From: Herpetosiphon aurantiacus DSM 785
Lineage (GTDB): Bacteria > Chloroflexota > Chloroflexia > Chloroflexales > Herpetosiphonaceae
Length of the DNA: 64,000 bases
NCBI GenBank assembly: GCA_000018565.1
Contig: CP000875.1
Coordinates: 3,673,199-3,737,198 of the forward strand
Direction: 5' to 3'
This document shows, piece after piece, positions 1 through 8,630 of the stretch. Both the position numbers and the translations under genes were made by a program. How positions within the stretch are numbered: the first letter of the stretch is position 1; each line of letters begins with the position of its first letter. The notes under the pieces are model-generated. The model had not been told where the DNA came from. It did no database searches and was given only the letters and a program-made list of their open reading frames with translations.

Positions 1-196
1 CAATTAAGGCAAAATTCTTTTCACGCTCAAAAATATCCGAGGCATCATCGGCAATATGATTACTAACCCCAAACTCAGCATCTTGATTGAGCTGGTTGGT
101 GGCCTCTTCCAAACGCTGAACTTCTTCATTCAGATGGTTATGCATATCGTGCAAGCGCTCTTTGAAATAGCCTAATTGTGCTTTTGATAAAGTCAT
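1..196 (-). CDS. TraR/DksA-type zinc-finger family protein, N-terminal part (cut by window edge)
   Basis: Reading leftward from an ATG at 194-196 gives 65 residues before the window ends. The start is rich in charged helix (about residues 5-45), followed by the segment SNHIADDASDIFEREKNFAL. This matches the helix-plus-acidic-tip layout of TraR/DksA-like proteins (typical form D-x-A-D-x-x-x-x-x-F-E-R-E-x-x-x-x-L). The C4 zinc finger that would confirm the family lies outside the window. Relatives bind in the RNA polymerase secondary channel or are small stress proteins of unknown role. Family fairly sure, role unknown. Confidence 0.75.
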   Translation of the reverse strand, partial: MTLSKAQLGYFKERLHDMHNHLNEEVQRLEEATNQLNQDAEFGVSNHIADDASDIFEREKNFALI

Positions 197-357
197 CGTG
201 TACTCCCACACAAATTTTAAGCCAGGATTATAGCACGCCCATGGGCAAGACTCTAGCCATGAACTGCGATTTTGCTCGAATCTTGTAGAGATCTAACGCT
301 TTTGCTGCTTGTGTGGATGGATCGTGGCGCTATTGTACACGATATTTAGCTATATGC

Positions 358-1431
358 TTAGTGACTAGCCCATTCTAAAAACCAATAGGGTTGCACGGGT
401 GTCAAAGCACGATCTTCACCAGTTGCCAAGGTATATTCCATTAATCCATCATAGCCATGGATAAAGAGAAAATGCTCGCCATCGGGATTCCAGGCTGTGC
501 GGCCATCGTCAATATTTTGCGCTAAGGGCTTCAAGGCTCCATCATTGGCATTAACTTGCCACAATGAAACTGGCTCGCCGTGAGCACTAGCAATCTCGAC
601 TCCTAACAACACTTCCCACCAAGCCAAGCTTGGCTCTGCGCCGCCACCAATTGCGCCAGGCCCGCCGCCAACCGTCATCACAATGCTGCTGCCATCGGGC
701 GACCAGCGCGGGGCGACAATCGATTTGAAGGGCAGATCTGGCTGGCCGAGTGGCTGGGCAGCGCTGCCATCAAGTTTGGCAAGCATCAACGAGGGAAAGC
801 CAATTTCAACATTCGGCTGCACATAGACCAGATGTTGACCATCGGGCGAAAGTGCAGGTGTAGTTGCACCTTCAACCACAACCGTTTCTTGGTTGCTGCC
901 CAAGGCATAGCGTGCGACGGCAATTTCTTCGCCAACAAATTGGTTTTTCGCGTCGAGCAGGGTGCGACGGCGGGTCAAATACAACGATTGATTATCACTA
1001 GCCCAGCTTGGCTCACTTAATGAAACATCGATATTGCCATAGGCTAAAAGGCTGCCTTTGCCAGTGGCCGCATCGATTCCACAGACAATACTCGATTGCA
1101 ACCACGGAATCGCCAAATCAATTGGCGGCAACATCAACGAATAGGCTAAAGTTTTGCGATCATGCGACCATGCTGCATCACGAATGAGCGTGCGTTCCTT
1201 GACGGTGGTTAATTGACTGGCCTCTGTGCCATCGCCGTTAATTGACCACATATTGCCTTCGAGGCCGACGATCACGGGCTTGGTGATCGGTGCAGTATCA
1301 ACACAATAGCCAGCCAAGTTAGCAGCATCGGGTGCTGTTAGAACTTGGGGAACAGTCGTAACGCTGTTTGAGGCCGCGCCACAGCCAGCTAAACCAACAA
1401 TTAAACCAACAATTAAAAGCTGTTTTTTCAT
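358..1431 (-). CDS. PD40/WD40-like beta-propeller lipoprotein
   Basis: The 357-residue protein starts with a short basic-hydrophobic signal ending in lipobox LAGC (Cys17), so it should be a membrane-anchored lipoprotein. Propeller-type repeats follow, each with a W/L-S-x-D or S-P-D-G turn: near residue 88 (AAWSHDRKTLAYS), 145 (SWASDNQSLYLT), 195 (LSPDGQHLVYV), 243 (RWSPDGSSIVM) and 315 (WNPDGEHFLFI). This is the TolB-like PD40 pattern. The role is unknown; such proteins usually bind partners or ligands at the cell surface. It stands alone, downstream of the nucleotidase gene on the same strand but separated from it by a terminator hairpin. Confidence 0.85.
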   Translation of the reverse strand: MKKQLLIVGLIVGLAGCGAASNSVTTVPQVLTAPDAANLAGYCVDTAPITKPVIVGLEGNMWSINGDGTEASQLTTVKERTLIRDAAWSHDRKTLAYSLMLPPIDLAIPWLQSSIVCGIDAATGKGSLLAYGNIDVSLSEPSWASDNQSLYLTRRRTLLDAKNQFVGEEIAVARYALGSNQETVVVEGATTPALSPDGQHLVYVQPNVEIGFPSLMLAKLDGSAAQPLGQPDLPFKSIVAPRWSPDGSSIVMTVGGGPGAIGGGAEPSLAWWEVLLGVEIASAHGEPVSLWQVNANDGALKPLAQNIDDGRTAWNPDGEHFLFIHGYDGLMEYTLATGEDRALTPVQPYWFLEWASH

Positions 1432-1449
1432 TATGATTATGCCATTTGA

Positions 1450-1485
1450 TTAAAACAAACCGCTGAGTGCAAACCACTCAGCGGT
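1450..1485 (-). terminator. Rho-independent terminator after the 5'-nucleotidase gene
   Basis: Perfect 11-bp arms at 1459-1469 and 1475-1485 with a 5-base loop. Read leftward the hairpin is followed by a T-rich tract (complement of 1450-1458). It lies 26 bases beyond the stop codon of the leftward nucleotidase gene. Confidence 0.8.
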
Positions 1486-1510
1486 ATTGTAACGCGTTTT
1501 ACTAAGTTCG

Positions 1511-4129
1511 TTATTTGCCAACTAATGGCAGATAAAGCTTGTTGTTGACTACAGTTACCACAAAGGTACGTTCGAAGGTGTCTTCGCCATCATTAACGGT
1601 AACCGTAATGGTGGTTGTACCAGTTTGGCTGGCGGCTGGAGTCAAGCTCAAGGTACGTTCTGAGCCAGTGCCAACAATTGAAATATTGGCATTTGGTACC
1701 AAGATCGTGTTTGATGATTCAGCGGTAACGGTTAAGTTGGCGGCTGCATCATCAATATCGGCCACGGTAAACAGAATTGGCCCAAGGGTTGAATTGACGT
1801 TGATCGTTTCATCCATAAAGGCCGAAAGCTCAGGTGCATCGTTAACCGCATTGACGGTCAAGGCAACGGTCTGGGTATAGGCTGAAACACCATCCTGAAT
1901 AAAGAAGTTCAGGTTGGTTGTACCCGAAGCATTCAAGACTGGAGCAATCGTGAAGGTACGGGTATAAACGTTGGTTGCGCCAGTTTCCACAATATCAGCA
2001 TTGGCAACCAAATCTTGATCACCCGATAAGCTAGTAATTGTAATATCGCTGGCTCTGGTGTCGCTATCGATTATGCCAATATTAAGCGTGACCGAAGCAT
2101 CTTCATCGGTGGTCAGGCTGGCAACACTGTTGGCAGTTGGCTTATCGTTCACCACCACCACAAAGGTATCACTGGCTGAGCCTTGACCATTAACCCGAAT
2201 TTGAATGGTAACTGTGCCTGTACGACCAGCCACTGGCGTGACCGTTACTGTTCGATTGATACCACTACCAGTCAAAACAATATTGGCATTTGGCACCAAA
2301 GTAGTGTTTGATGAAGTTCCAGTCAAGGTTACGGTGGTGGTATTAGGATCGGTCGTCAAACGTGGATCGCTAATCATGAAGTTCATGGCCCCAGTGGTGC
2401 CATCCTTTGGAATGATCCGATCGTGAATATCCTCGATACGGGTTACATCAAGCAAGCGATCTTGGATGCTTGGGATAATTGGTGTTGTTTGGCTGATATA
2501 TTCCAACACCACATCGGCCATAACCGCTAAGGTCGTGCCTTTGCCATCGTTGAGCATGGTATAGCCGTCGCCACCAGCGTTGGTAAAGTCGTTGGTTGCG
2601 AGGGTATAGATCGAGGTGGTATTTGAAAGCACCTGTGTACCATTATCCAAGGTGATCGATTGGACTTGCTGGCCGATTGGCTTTGATGAATCGAAGGTTA
2701 CTTTGAAGCCCGAAATTTGTGGGAAGCGGCCATTTGCCCCAGGCAACGCGCCCAAGCCAAATTCCATTACTTGCCATAATTGACCACCAGTAACGGTTCG
2801 GGTTACCACCGTATTACCGAATGGCAAGACCGCATAGATATCGCCTAACACCAAATCATAGCCTGGGCCAGTTGGGTAGCCGACGCTCGCACGGCGCAAG
2901 TTGCGATTAATTGGCGTGTAGGACGATGGCAAGGTGTCGCGCAAACCGCCGCCGTTGGTAAAGGCAATTTGGGTGCCATATTTGACCCGCATTGCATCGG
3001 TTACCAAATTGCCCAATGGTACTTCAGCAACCCGTTCGACGTTATTGCCACGGGTGTAGAAGCCACTGGTCGTACCAATCGGGGTGTCAAATTGTTGGGC
3101 TAATTGTGCCCGATAGGGAGCCAACATGGCTTCAATCGCAGCAACTTTAGGCACATTGGCAGTTGGCGTAACAAAGGTAGCACTCTTGTTGGTTACAGTT
3201 TCGGTTGTGGTATCGTAGGTCAAGTTAACCTTAAGATACTGCAACCCTTTGCTCTTGTTTTCGGTAACCAATGCCCCGTTGATTGTATTTTGGAAGTTTA
3301 AGTCGGTGTGATCGCCTAAGATTAAATCAAAGCCAGTCACGCCGTTGGCAAAATCAATCAATGGGCCTTGATTTGGGGCGGTGATCCCTTTGTGGGTAAT
3401 TGCCACAAACACATCAGCGCCTTCAGTTTCGGCTTGGGCTTTGGCTGCCATCGCCGCTGCAACTGAATCGGTAATTTGAATTGGCCCGAAGTTGCCTGGC
3501 TTCACCAAGCTTGGAGCTTCTTCGTTGACCAAACCGATGATCGCAACTTGTACGCCTTGGAATTCAAAAATCTTGTAGGGAGCTACGCCAGTCAACACGC
3601 CAGTGGTGTTGATCAAGTTGGCTGCTACATAGTGAAAAGGAATCCCATTGTTGTAGATTGAGCTAGGAGTTAATGGACTGGTTGGCGAGCCAGCCAATTC
3701 GATCATCTGTTGCAAGTGAGCAACCCCACGGTCGAAGTTGTGGTTGCCAAAGGTATTCACCTGAATACCCATCATGCGTTGGGCCAACACAGCGGGTACT
3801 TCATCGAACATCCCCGAAAGCGGAGGAGTAGCCCCAAAGTCATCGCCAGCAGTCAAAGTAATGGTGTTGGGGTTGGCAGCGCGATCAGCATTCCAATAGG
3901 TTGCGATCGTCGAGGCTCCCCCAGCTGCTGGTGTACCACTTGGGTCGAGTTGCCCGTGCCAGTCGGAAACATTCAACAATTGAATATCGACAATAGCAAC
4001 TGGCGCGGCACTGGTCAAGGTTGAGCTGAGCGGAACAAGCGCACTCAATATGGCGCAGAGGGCAACAAGGACAAGTAGTTTTCGTTTCGTCATAGCCATG
4101 TGATGACAGAGGTTTGGCACCTTTGCCAT
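1511..4129 (-). CDS. Secreted 5'-nucleotidase / metallophosphatase with C-terminal cadherin-like repeats
   Basis: The first two thirds show the 5'-nucleotidase pattern: metal-site motifs near the mature N-terminus (SDWHGQ, GDDFGATP, GNHNFDRG), then VAITHKG and GDHTD, then the C-terminal substrate domain (PLGNLVTDAMR, FTNGGGLRD, AVLPFGN). About 270 further residues hold cadherin/Big-like beta domains; two share a repeated block containing LVPNANI. The protein ends LYLPLVGK. A signal peptide follows KRK about 13 residues in. I place the start at 4127-4129 because AAAGGGGGATCG precedes it; an in-frame start 19 codons upstream is less likely. Likely role: hydrolysis of extracellular nucleotides or other phosphoesters for scavenging. 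Exact substrate not shown. Confidence 0.9.
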   Translation of the reverse strand: MAKVPNLCHHMAMTKRKLLVLVALCAILSALVPLSSTLTSAAPVAIVDIQLLNVSDWHGQLDPSGTPAAGGASTIATYWNADRAANPNTITLTAGDDFGATPPLSGMFDEVPAVLAQRMMGIQVNTFGNHNFDRGVAHLQQMIELAGSPTSPLTPSSIYNNGIPFHYVAANLINTTGVLTGVAPYKIFEFQGVQVAIIGLVNEEAPSLVKPGNFGPIQITDSVAAAMAAKAQAETEGADVFVAITHKGITAPNQGPLIDFANGVTGFDLILGDHTDLNFQNTINGALVTENKSKGLQYLKVNLTYDTTTETVTNKSATFVTPTANVPKVAAIEAMLAPYRAQLAQQFDTPIGTTSGFYTRGNNVERVAEVPLGNLVTDAMRVKYGTQIAFTNGGGLRDTLPSSYTPINRNLRRASVGYPTGPGYDLVLGDIYAVLPFGNTVVTRTVTGGQLWQVMEFGLGALPGANGRFPQISGFKVTFDSSKPIGQQVQSITLDNGTQVLSNTTSIYTLATNDFTNAGGDGYTMLNDGKGTTLAVMADVVLEYISQTTPIIPSIQDRLLDVTRIEDIHDRIIPKDGTTGAMNFMISDPRLTTDPNTTTVTLTGTSSNTTLVPNANIVLTGSGINRTVTVTPVAGRTGTVTIQIRVNGQGSASDTFVVVVNDKPTANSVASLTTDEDASVTLNIGIIDSDTRASDITITSLSGDQDLVANADIVETGATNVYTRTFTIAPVLNASGTTNLNFFIQDGVSAYTQTVALTVNAVNDAPELSAFMDETINVNSTLGPILFTVADIDDAAANLTVTAESSNTILVPNANISIVGTGSERTLSLTPAASQTGTTTITVTVNDGEDTFERTFVVTVVNNKLYLPLVGK

Positions 4130-4506
4130 CGATCCCCCTTTCGTGGAGCAACAATGATTTATTAAGCATGTTGGCTGATTTGACACATCTATTGTACCCG
4201 ATCTTAATAACCGAGCAACTATTAGAATTATTTAATAGCGGGTTAAATTTAGGTTATCTTCATCAATTAAAGCTAAATATTTGATGAGAATGCCAAAATA
4301 CTCTAGGAGTGCTTTCGGCGGCGATTATGAGAAAAATTGTTGCCAACGAGTGCCAATCGTAGTTATTTTTTAATCTTTTTGCTGGCGAATTATGTTGACG
4401 AAATCTGCAAGCCTTGGTATCCTCCCCCGCCGATACACCATGCATTGTGTATTGCATCCTAGTTTCGATGGTGGCTCCATGTTGAGCCTGGTTTTCTGGA
4501 GGTTCC
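4130..4506. other. Divergent intergenic region, nothing recognised
   Basis: About 375 bases between the leftward nucleotidase and the rightward M23 peptidase. It must hold both promoters. It is AT-rich around 4190-4400, and I see no RNA gene, repeat or convincing small gene in it. Confidence 0.5.
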
Positions 4507-5637
4507 ATGGTGAAACGGACACTGCGCTCGGTGTTGTTTGGGGTTATCGGGGTCGCGGTGTTGCTGGGGTTTGCTCAATCGGCACAGGCCGAAGGCAAGC
4601 CAACATTGTATCTACCAACGCCACCAGGCCAAACGTGGGAAGTAATTCAAGGCTATAACTGCGGGACACACGACGGTTGGGGCCGACTCTCGTTCGATTT
4701 GGTCAATACCGAAGGGCCAACGACTGGTGCACCAATCTATGCCGCAGCCGATGGTACAATCTTTTTCTGGACAGGTCGCTCTGGTTCGCTGATTCTCTCT
4801 CACGGTGATGGCTACTACACGATGTATTCACACTTATCATCGTGGATCGAAGCTCCGGTTGGCACTTCGATCAAACGTGGTCAATATATCGGCAACGCAG
4901 GCGCGACTAATCCCACACCCACAGTTCCCCACTTACACTTTACCTTTTTCCGTGGCGATGGCCCATATGCCTACAATCGCCAACCAGTGGCTTTAGCCTT
5001 CGCTGAAGGCCACGATTTTCCGGATACTGGCAAATGTAATCAATATGCTGGCACGCAATTAGTTGCGAATGGCGAAGCTGATAACATTGCTCCAACCCTC
5101 GAATGGGCTGGCCCAGCCGAACGCACCTGGGTCAACAGTGGGCGGCTCGATTGGCAATTAGCCGATAATCAAAGCATCCTTGGCTTTAGCCAAAATTGGG
5201 ATGCCCCCGCTGCCACTGAAAAACCGCAATTTGCCGCCAACACAGGCTACCTTGAGTTGATCGCAGGTCAACACACCGCCTATGTGACGGTGTGGGATGC
5301 CGCTAGCAATCAAGCAAGCTTCCAACGGGAAATCTGGTTTGATCCAACTGCGCCCAGTTTGCCAACCACGACCGTGACCGAAAGCCTCAAACTCAACGGC
5401 AGCCAAGCCAGTTTGGTGCTCAATTGGCAAGCGGCCAGCGATGCCGATTCGGGAATCAAAGGCTATCAAGTCTATTTTGGCACTGATCCGTTGGGCACAA
5501 GCGAATGGTTTGTGGCGGAGCAACAAGTTGATGTTGGCTTACGCGAACCAGGCTTCTACTACTTCCGTATTCGCAGCGAAGATAATGCCCATAATTTCAG
5601 CGAATGGACAACCCTGCAAACGGTGCAAATTAATTAA
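4507..5637 (+). CDS. Secreted M23 (LytM-type) metallopeptidase with C-terminal beta-sandwich domain
   Basis: A signal peptide covers residues 1-28 (cleavage after AQA). Residues 45-165 form an M23 fold. His55 and Asp64 fit the variant H-x8-D metal motif (THDGWGRLSFD), His109 lies in MYSHLSSW, and His142/His144 form the PHLHF motif. Residues 190-376 look like a bacterial immunoglobulin/fibronectin-type extension with WxxAxDxDSGIKGYQVY. M23 enzymes cut peptidoglycan cross-bridges or other short peptides. Here it could work in wall turnover or in lysis of prey cells; the latter is inference from the presumed predatory lifestyle. TGGAGG precedes the ATG. Confidence 0.9.
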   Translation: MVKRTLRSVLFGVIGVAVLLGFAQSAQAEGKPTLYLPTPPGQTWEVIQGYNCGTHDGWGRLSFDLVNTEGPTTGAPIYAAADGTIFFWTGRSGSLILSHGDGYYTMYSHLSSWIEAPVGTSIKRGQYIGNAGATNPTPTVPHLHFTFFRGDGPYAYNRQPVALAFAEGHDFPDTGKCNQYAGTQLVANGEADNIAPTLEWAGPAERTWVNSGRLDWQLADNQSILGFSQNWDAPAATEKPQFAANTGYLELIAGQHTAYVTVWDAASNQASFQREIWFDPTAPSLPTTTVTESLKLNGSQASLVLNWQAASDADSGIKGYQVYFGTDPLGTSEWFVAEQQVDVGLREPGFYYFRIRSEDNAHNFSEWTTLQTVQIN

Positions 5638-5773
5638 GTCAAGCGATTAATTTTCTGTATTGAATACCATATCAGCCATCGCCACAAAAGTGCTAGCAGA
5701 GTGTCATTGCCAAGCGTGCTGATGACCTTTATACTCAGTTTATCCCCGTCTAGCCTTTGGGAGGATCGCTGAT

Positions 5774-6565
5774 ATGGTGTTCTTTGGGATCGTCTTGCTG
5801 ATCGCGGCTGTTATCTGCTTCTTTTTCGCTCGCAGTCAATCCAATAAATTGGCCGATCTGAATGCTACCGACACCTATACAACCCAAATGTTGCATGATT
5901 TGCACAAAAAAGTTGTGGAAACGCTCGGGGCCGAGGCGCTGGCCGAACCCTGCGAAATTGAAGGCCAAGTTAGCTGCGATAATCCATTGGTCGCCCCGAT
6001 TTCTGGTCAAACCTGTATTGCCTACCGTTTTTCGTTAACTCGCGAATATAGCGAAGTTGTGCATGACACCGATAGCGAAGGTCGCAAACGTACCCGTACC
6101 CAAACTGGCAGTGAAACGATTAAATCTGAGGAAGAGTGCGCCTATTTCTGGATCAACGATAATTTTGGTAAGGTCTGGGTTGACCCAACTGATGCCGAGA
6201 TTGAGTATGAGGCGGGCCAAAATATTCTGCTGCCTTCGCCAGATAAGGCTTCAATTTTGCATTTTGGCGATTTTGAATTTGCCGCCCCAGCCTCAAACAA
6301 GGGTGCTCGCCGCACCACTGGCTATCGGGCGCAAGAAGAGCTTTTTACCGACGATGGGCGAGCCTACATTCTTGGTTGTGTGACTGATGACGAGGGTGAG
6401 CCAACCATCGCCTACCATGAAAAGAAGCTTGATCGCATGCTGGTTAGCCGCAAAACTGAACGCGAATTGGCTAACAGCGCGGCTGGTTGGTCACGCAATC
6501 TCTATTATGGCGCTGCTGGCTCAGCCGTAGCTGGTATCATCTTCACGATTTGGGGTTTGTTGTAA
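5774..6565 (+). CDS. GIDE-domain membrane protein (E3 ubiquitin ligase-like N-terminal module)
   Basis: The 263 residues have one membrane helix at each end (about 1-18 and 243-263), with a soluble middle. The stretch from about 57 to 95 (EIEGQVSCDNPLVAPISG, then CIAYRFSLTREY) has the pattern of the GIDE domain found between the two membrane helices of eukaryotic MUL1/MAPL and in many bacterial proteins. No RING finger is present, so ligase activity is not implied. The start follows GGGAGGATCGCTGAT. It ends 5 bases before the stop of the convergent glycosyltransferase-like gene. Function unknown. Confidence 0.75.
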   Translation: MVFFGIVLLIAAVICFFFARSQSNKLADLNATDTYTTQMLHDLHKKVVETLGAEALAEPCEIEGQVSCDNPLVAPISGQTCIAYRFSLTREYSEVVHDTDSEGRKRTRTQTGSETIKSEEECAYFWINDNFGKVWVDPTDAEIEYEAGQNILLPSPDKASILHFGDFEFAAPASNKGARRTTGYRAQEELFTDDGRAYILGCVTDDEGEPTIAYHEKKLDRMLVSRKTERELANSAAGWSRNLYYGAAGSAVAGIIFTIWGLL

Positions 6566-6570
6566 TAACC

Positions 6571-8541
6571 CTATTTTAAGCTTCCATACACCCGTAAAAT
6601 CGGATCGATTGCGCTGAGGTGGCTCAAAGCCCAAGCCAAACTGGCAGCCTGAACTGCCTCAGCCAACCAACGACTGCCTCGTGGCCAACGCCAGGCCTGC
6701 CCGCGCAACCACTCCAACCAATACGCGCCAAGCACCAACAACAAGGGCACAATCGGTAGATAAAAACGATCTTTGTTCCAGGTTAGGGCAATAATTGGAA
6801 TATAGCTTAAACTCAGCCATGCCAACAAACTCAAACGCGGGTCAGCCCGTTTCAATACCGCTAAGCCCAATCCCAAAAGCATCAATAAGCCAAATGGCCA
6901 AATAAAGATTGTGTGCAAGGTAAAGCTAAAAAATTGGCTTAAATTAGCTTGCCAATGACGAAATAGGCCATATGGATCAAACGCCACAATATCGTATAAG
7001 CCTGTATCGCTGGGCGCGGTGGCAATCGCTTCGGGGCTATCGGCAGCTACTACCGCATCAACCCGATTGTAGGCAGCTTGCCAGATGTTTTCATATTGTT
7101 GTGAGAAAAATGGTCGCCCTGTATCGCGAATATCGAGCACCCACTGCGGCGATGACCCAAGCAAAAATCCGGCTAAAAGCAAACTTGGAGCAAACCAACC
7201 TGCCAAACGTTGCGGCCAACGCGGCGGGGCAGGCAGGCGTTGCAGCCATAACCATGGCAAAACCAGCACCACAATCACTATCGATTGAAAACGGAATAAA
7301 TAAGCCAACCCCAAGCACAACCCAGCCAGTGCGACGCGGCGGCGGGTCAGTTCTGGTTGCCAAACTAGGATCAATAACGCAGCTAAATAGGCTGGCAATT
7401 GGACACTATCGCTGCTGGCCACCACGCCAAAAGCCAGTAATAGCGGGGTTGCTAAGGCCAAAATCAAGGCGACAATTGCCCCACGCAAGGCCAAGATCCG
7501 ATAGGCCAATAAGCCCGTGAGCAGCAAGCTCAAGAGCATGCTGATAAATCCAGCGGTTTGCCCAATCGCTAGTTGATCGCCGTTCCACAACAAACCAAGC
7601 CATAAGATTAGCGGAAATCCCAATGGATAGAAGGGATGCGCCCGAAACACCGATTCGGCAGAACTACCATGGTTGGCGTGCCAGCCAAAATCTGGCCCCT
7701 CAACCGCCCACCACTGGCGCGAGAGCAGCATCACAATTGCCGCAATGCCAATTAAACTGAGTACTGGCAAGGCTTGCCACCAGCCTTGCCATGGCCAGCG
7801 CAATAGTGCAAACCCCGCCAAGGGCAAAATCAACAAACTAGGGGCAAAGCGTAATGGCGACCAAACGCTTTGATCGTTGGCAAGCCAGCTCAGGCCGCCG
7901 AGCATTAGGCTTAACCCAATAGCCGATAGTGCAAACCAAAGCCAATCACGCCGTTGCTGTGGCCTGATTAATGCCGCTAAACTCACCACCAGCGCGGTAA
8001 TCCAGGCAAATGGTAATAACGAAATGCTGCCAGTAGGCGACCAACTGAGGTTTTGCAAGACTACGCCTAGTTGGCGTTGATCGCTGCCTTCAAGCACTTG
8101 CAGCTCGCTATTGAGCGTAAGTTGCTGGTCGCTAGCCCAACGCAGCCAATTCAGCGAGATATTGGGCCGCCAAAAAATTTGATAATAGCGCGGCGCATTA
8201 CTAATCGGTAGCTCAAGCACCCGATGTCCAGCATTATTGAGCTGAACAACCGTGGTTGTTACGGGAGAAACTAAACTCAAGCCTAGCATATAACTACGAT
8301 GAGTTGCTGGTGAGCCAATAATTCCATGGCCATTCGTCCAACGATAGGCTCCCAATTCTGAGCGTTCTTTGGTTTGAAAGCCCTCCACCAGCCATGGTGA
8401 ATCGTATTTGCCACCAATTGTGACCTGCGCAGGGCTACGTTGCAGTACCCAAATTAAGGTTATGGCTAAACAAAGAGCTAAAATAGCTATAAAACTGCTT
8501 ATTTGAATAATTCTACGTTGCACAATCAATCCAATCCTCAT
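6571..8541 (-). CDS. Polytopic membrane protein, probable GT-C type glycosyltransferase
   Basis: About 656 residues. One N-terminal helix (residues 12-32) is followed by a soluble beta-rich domain of roughly 110 residues, then about ten membrane helices and a short tail. The loop after an early helix carries acidic and aromatic residues (VEGPDFGWHAN), and the general layout is that of the PMT/ArnT/GT39-87 class, which moves sugars from a lipid carrier. No decisive motif is visible, so substrate is unknown. Start choice is uncertain: ATG at 8539-8541 or GTG at 8551-8553. Neither has a good ribosome site, and an inverted repeat covers the region. Confidence 0.65.
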   Translation of the reverse strand: MRIGLIVQRRIIQISSFIAILALCLAITLIWVLQRSPAQVTIGGKYDSPWLVEGFQTKERSELGAYRWTNGHGIIGSPATHRSYMLGLSLVSPVTTTVVQLNNAGHRVLELPISNAPRYYQIFWRPNISLNWLRWASDQQLTLNSELQVLEGSDQRQLGVVLQNLSWSPTGSISLLPFAWITALVVSLAALIRPQQRRDWLWFALSAIGLSLMLGGLSWLANDQSVWSPLRFAPSLLILPLAGFALLRWPWQGWWQALPVLSLIGIAAIVMLLSRQWWAVEGPDFGWHANHGSSAESVFRAHPFYPLGFPLILWLGLLWNGDQLAIGQTAGFISMLLSLLLTGLLAYRILALRGAIVALILALATPLLLAFGVVASSDSVQLPAYLAALLILVWQPELTRRRVALAGLCLGLAYLFRFQSIVIVVLVLPWLWLQRLPAPPRWPQRLAGWFAPSLLLAGFLLGSSPQWVLDIRDTGRPFFSQQYENIWQAAYNRVDAVVAADSPEAIATAPSDTGLYDIVAFDPYGLFRHWQANLSQFFSFTLHTIFIWPFGLLMLLGLGLAVLKRADPRLSLLAWLSLSYIPIIALTWNKDRFYLPIVPLLLVLGAYWLEWLRGQAWRWPRGSRWLAEAVQAASLAWALSHLSAIDPILRVYGSLK

Positions 8542-8600
8542 CACACAAATCACATCCGTGCTTATCCTAGCACATCTGTTGCGCGACGAGGATTGGATTG
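8527..8600 (-). promoter_or_regulatory. Inverted repeat in the 5' leader reaching the start codon of the GT-C-like gene
   Basis: Perfect 13-bp arms, 8527-8539 (CAATCCAATCCTC) and 8588-8600, are separated by 48 bases. On the leftward transcript the second arm begins at the ATG of the gene. Folding would pair the leader with the first codons. Confidence 0.5.
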
Positions 8601-8630
8601 GTCAGTTTTGGATTAATTGCTAATTAAGAT

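Noticed and set aside
4130-4186. Upstream start that adds 19 residues to the nucleotidase
   Set aside because: The added residues precede the signal peptide and the downstream ATG has the better ribosome site.
4263-4508. 81-codon leftward frame in the divergent gap
   Set aside because: No ribosome site, odd composition, and it overlaps the M23 gene start; probably a chance frame.
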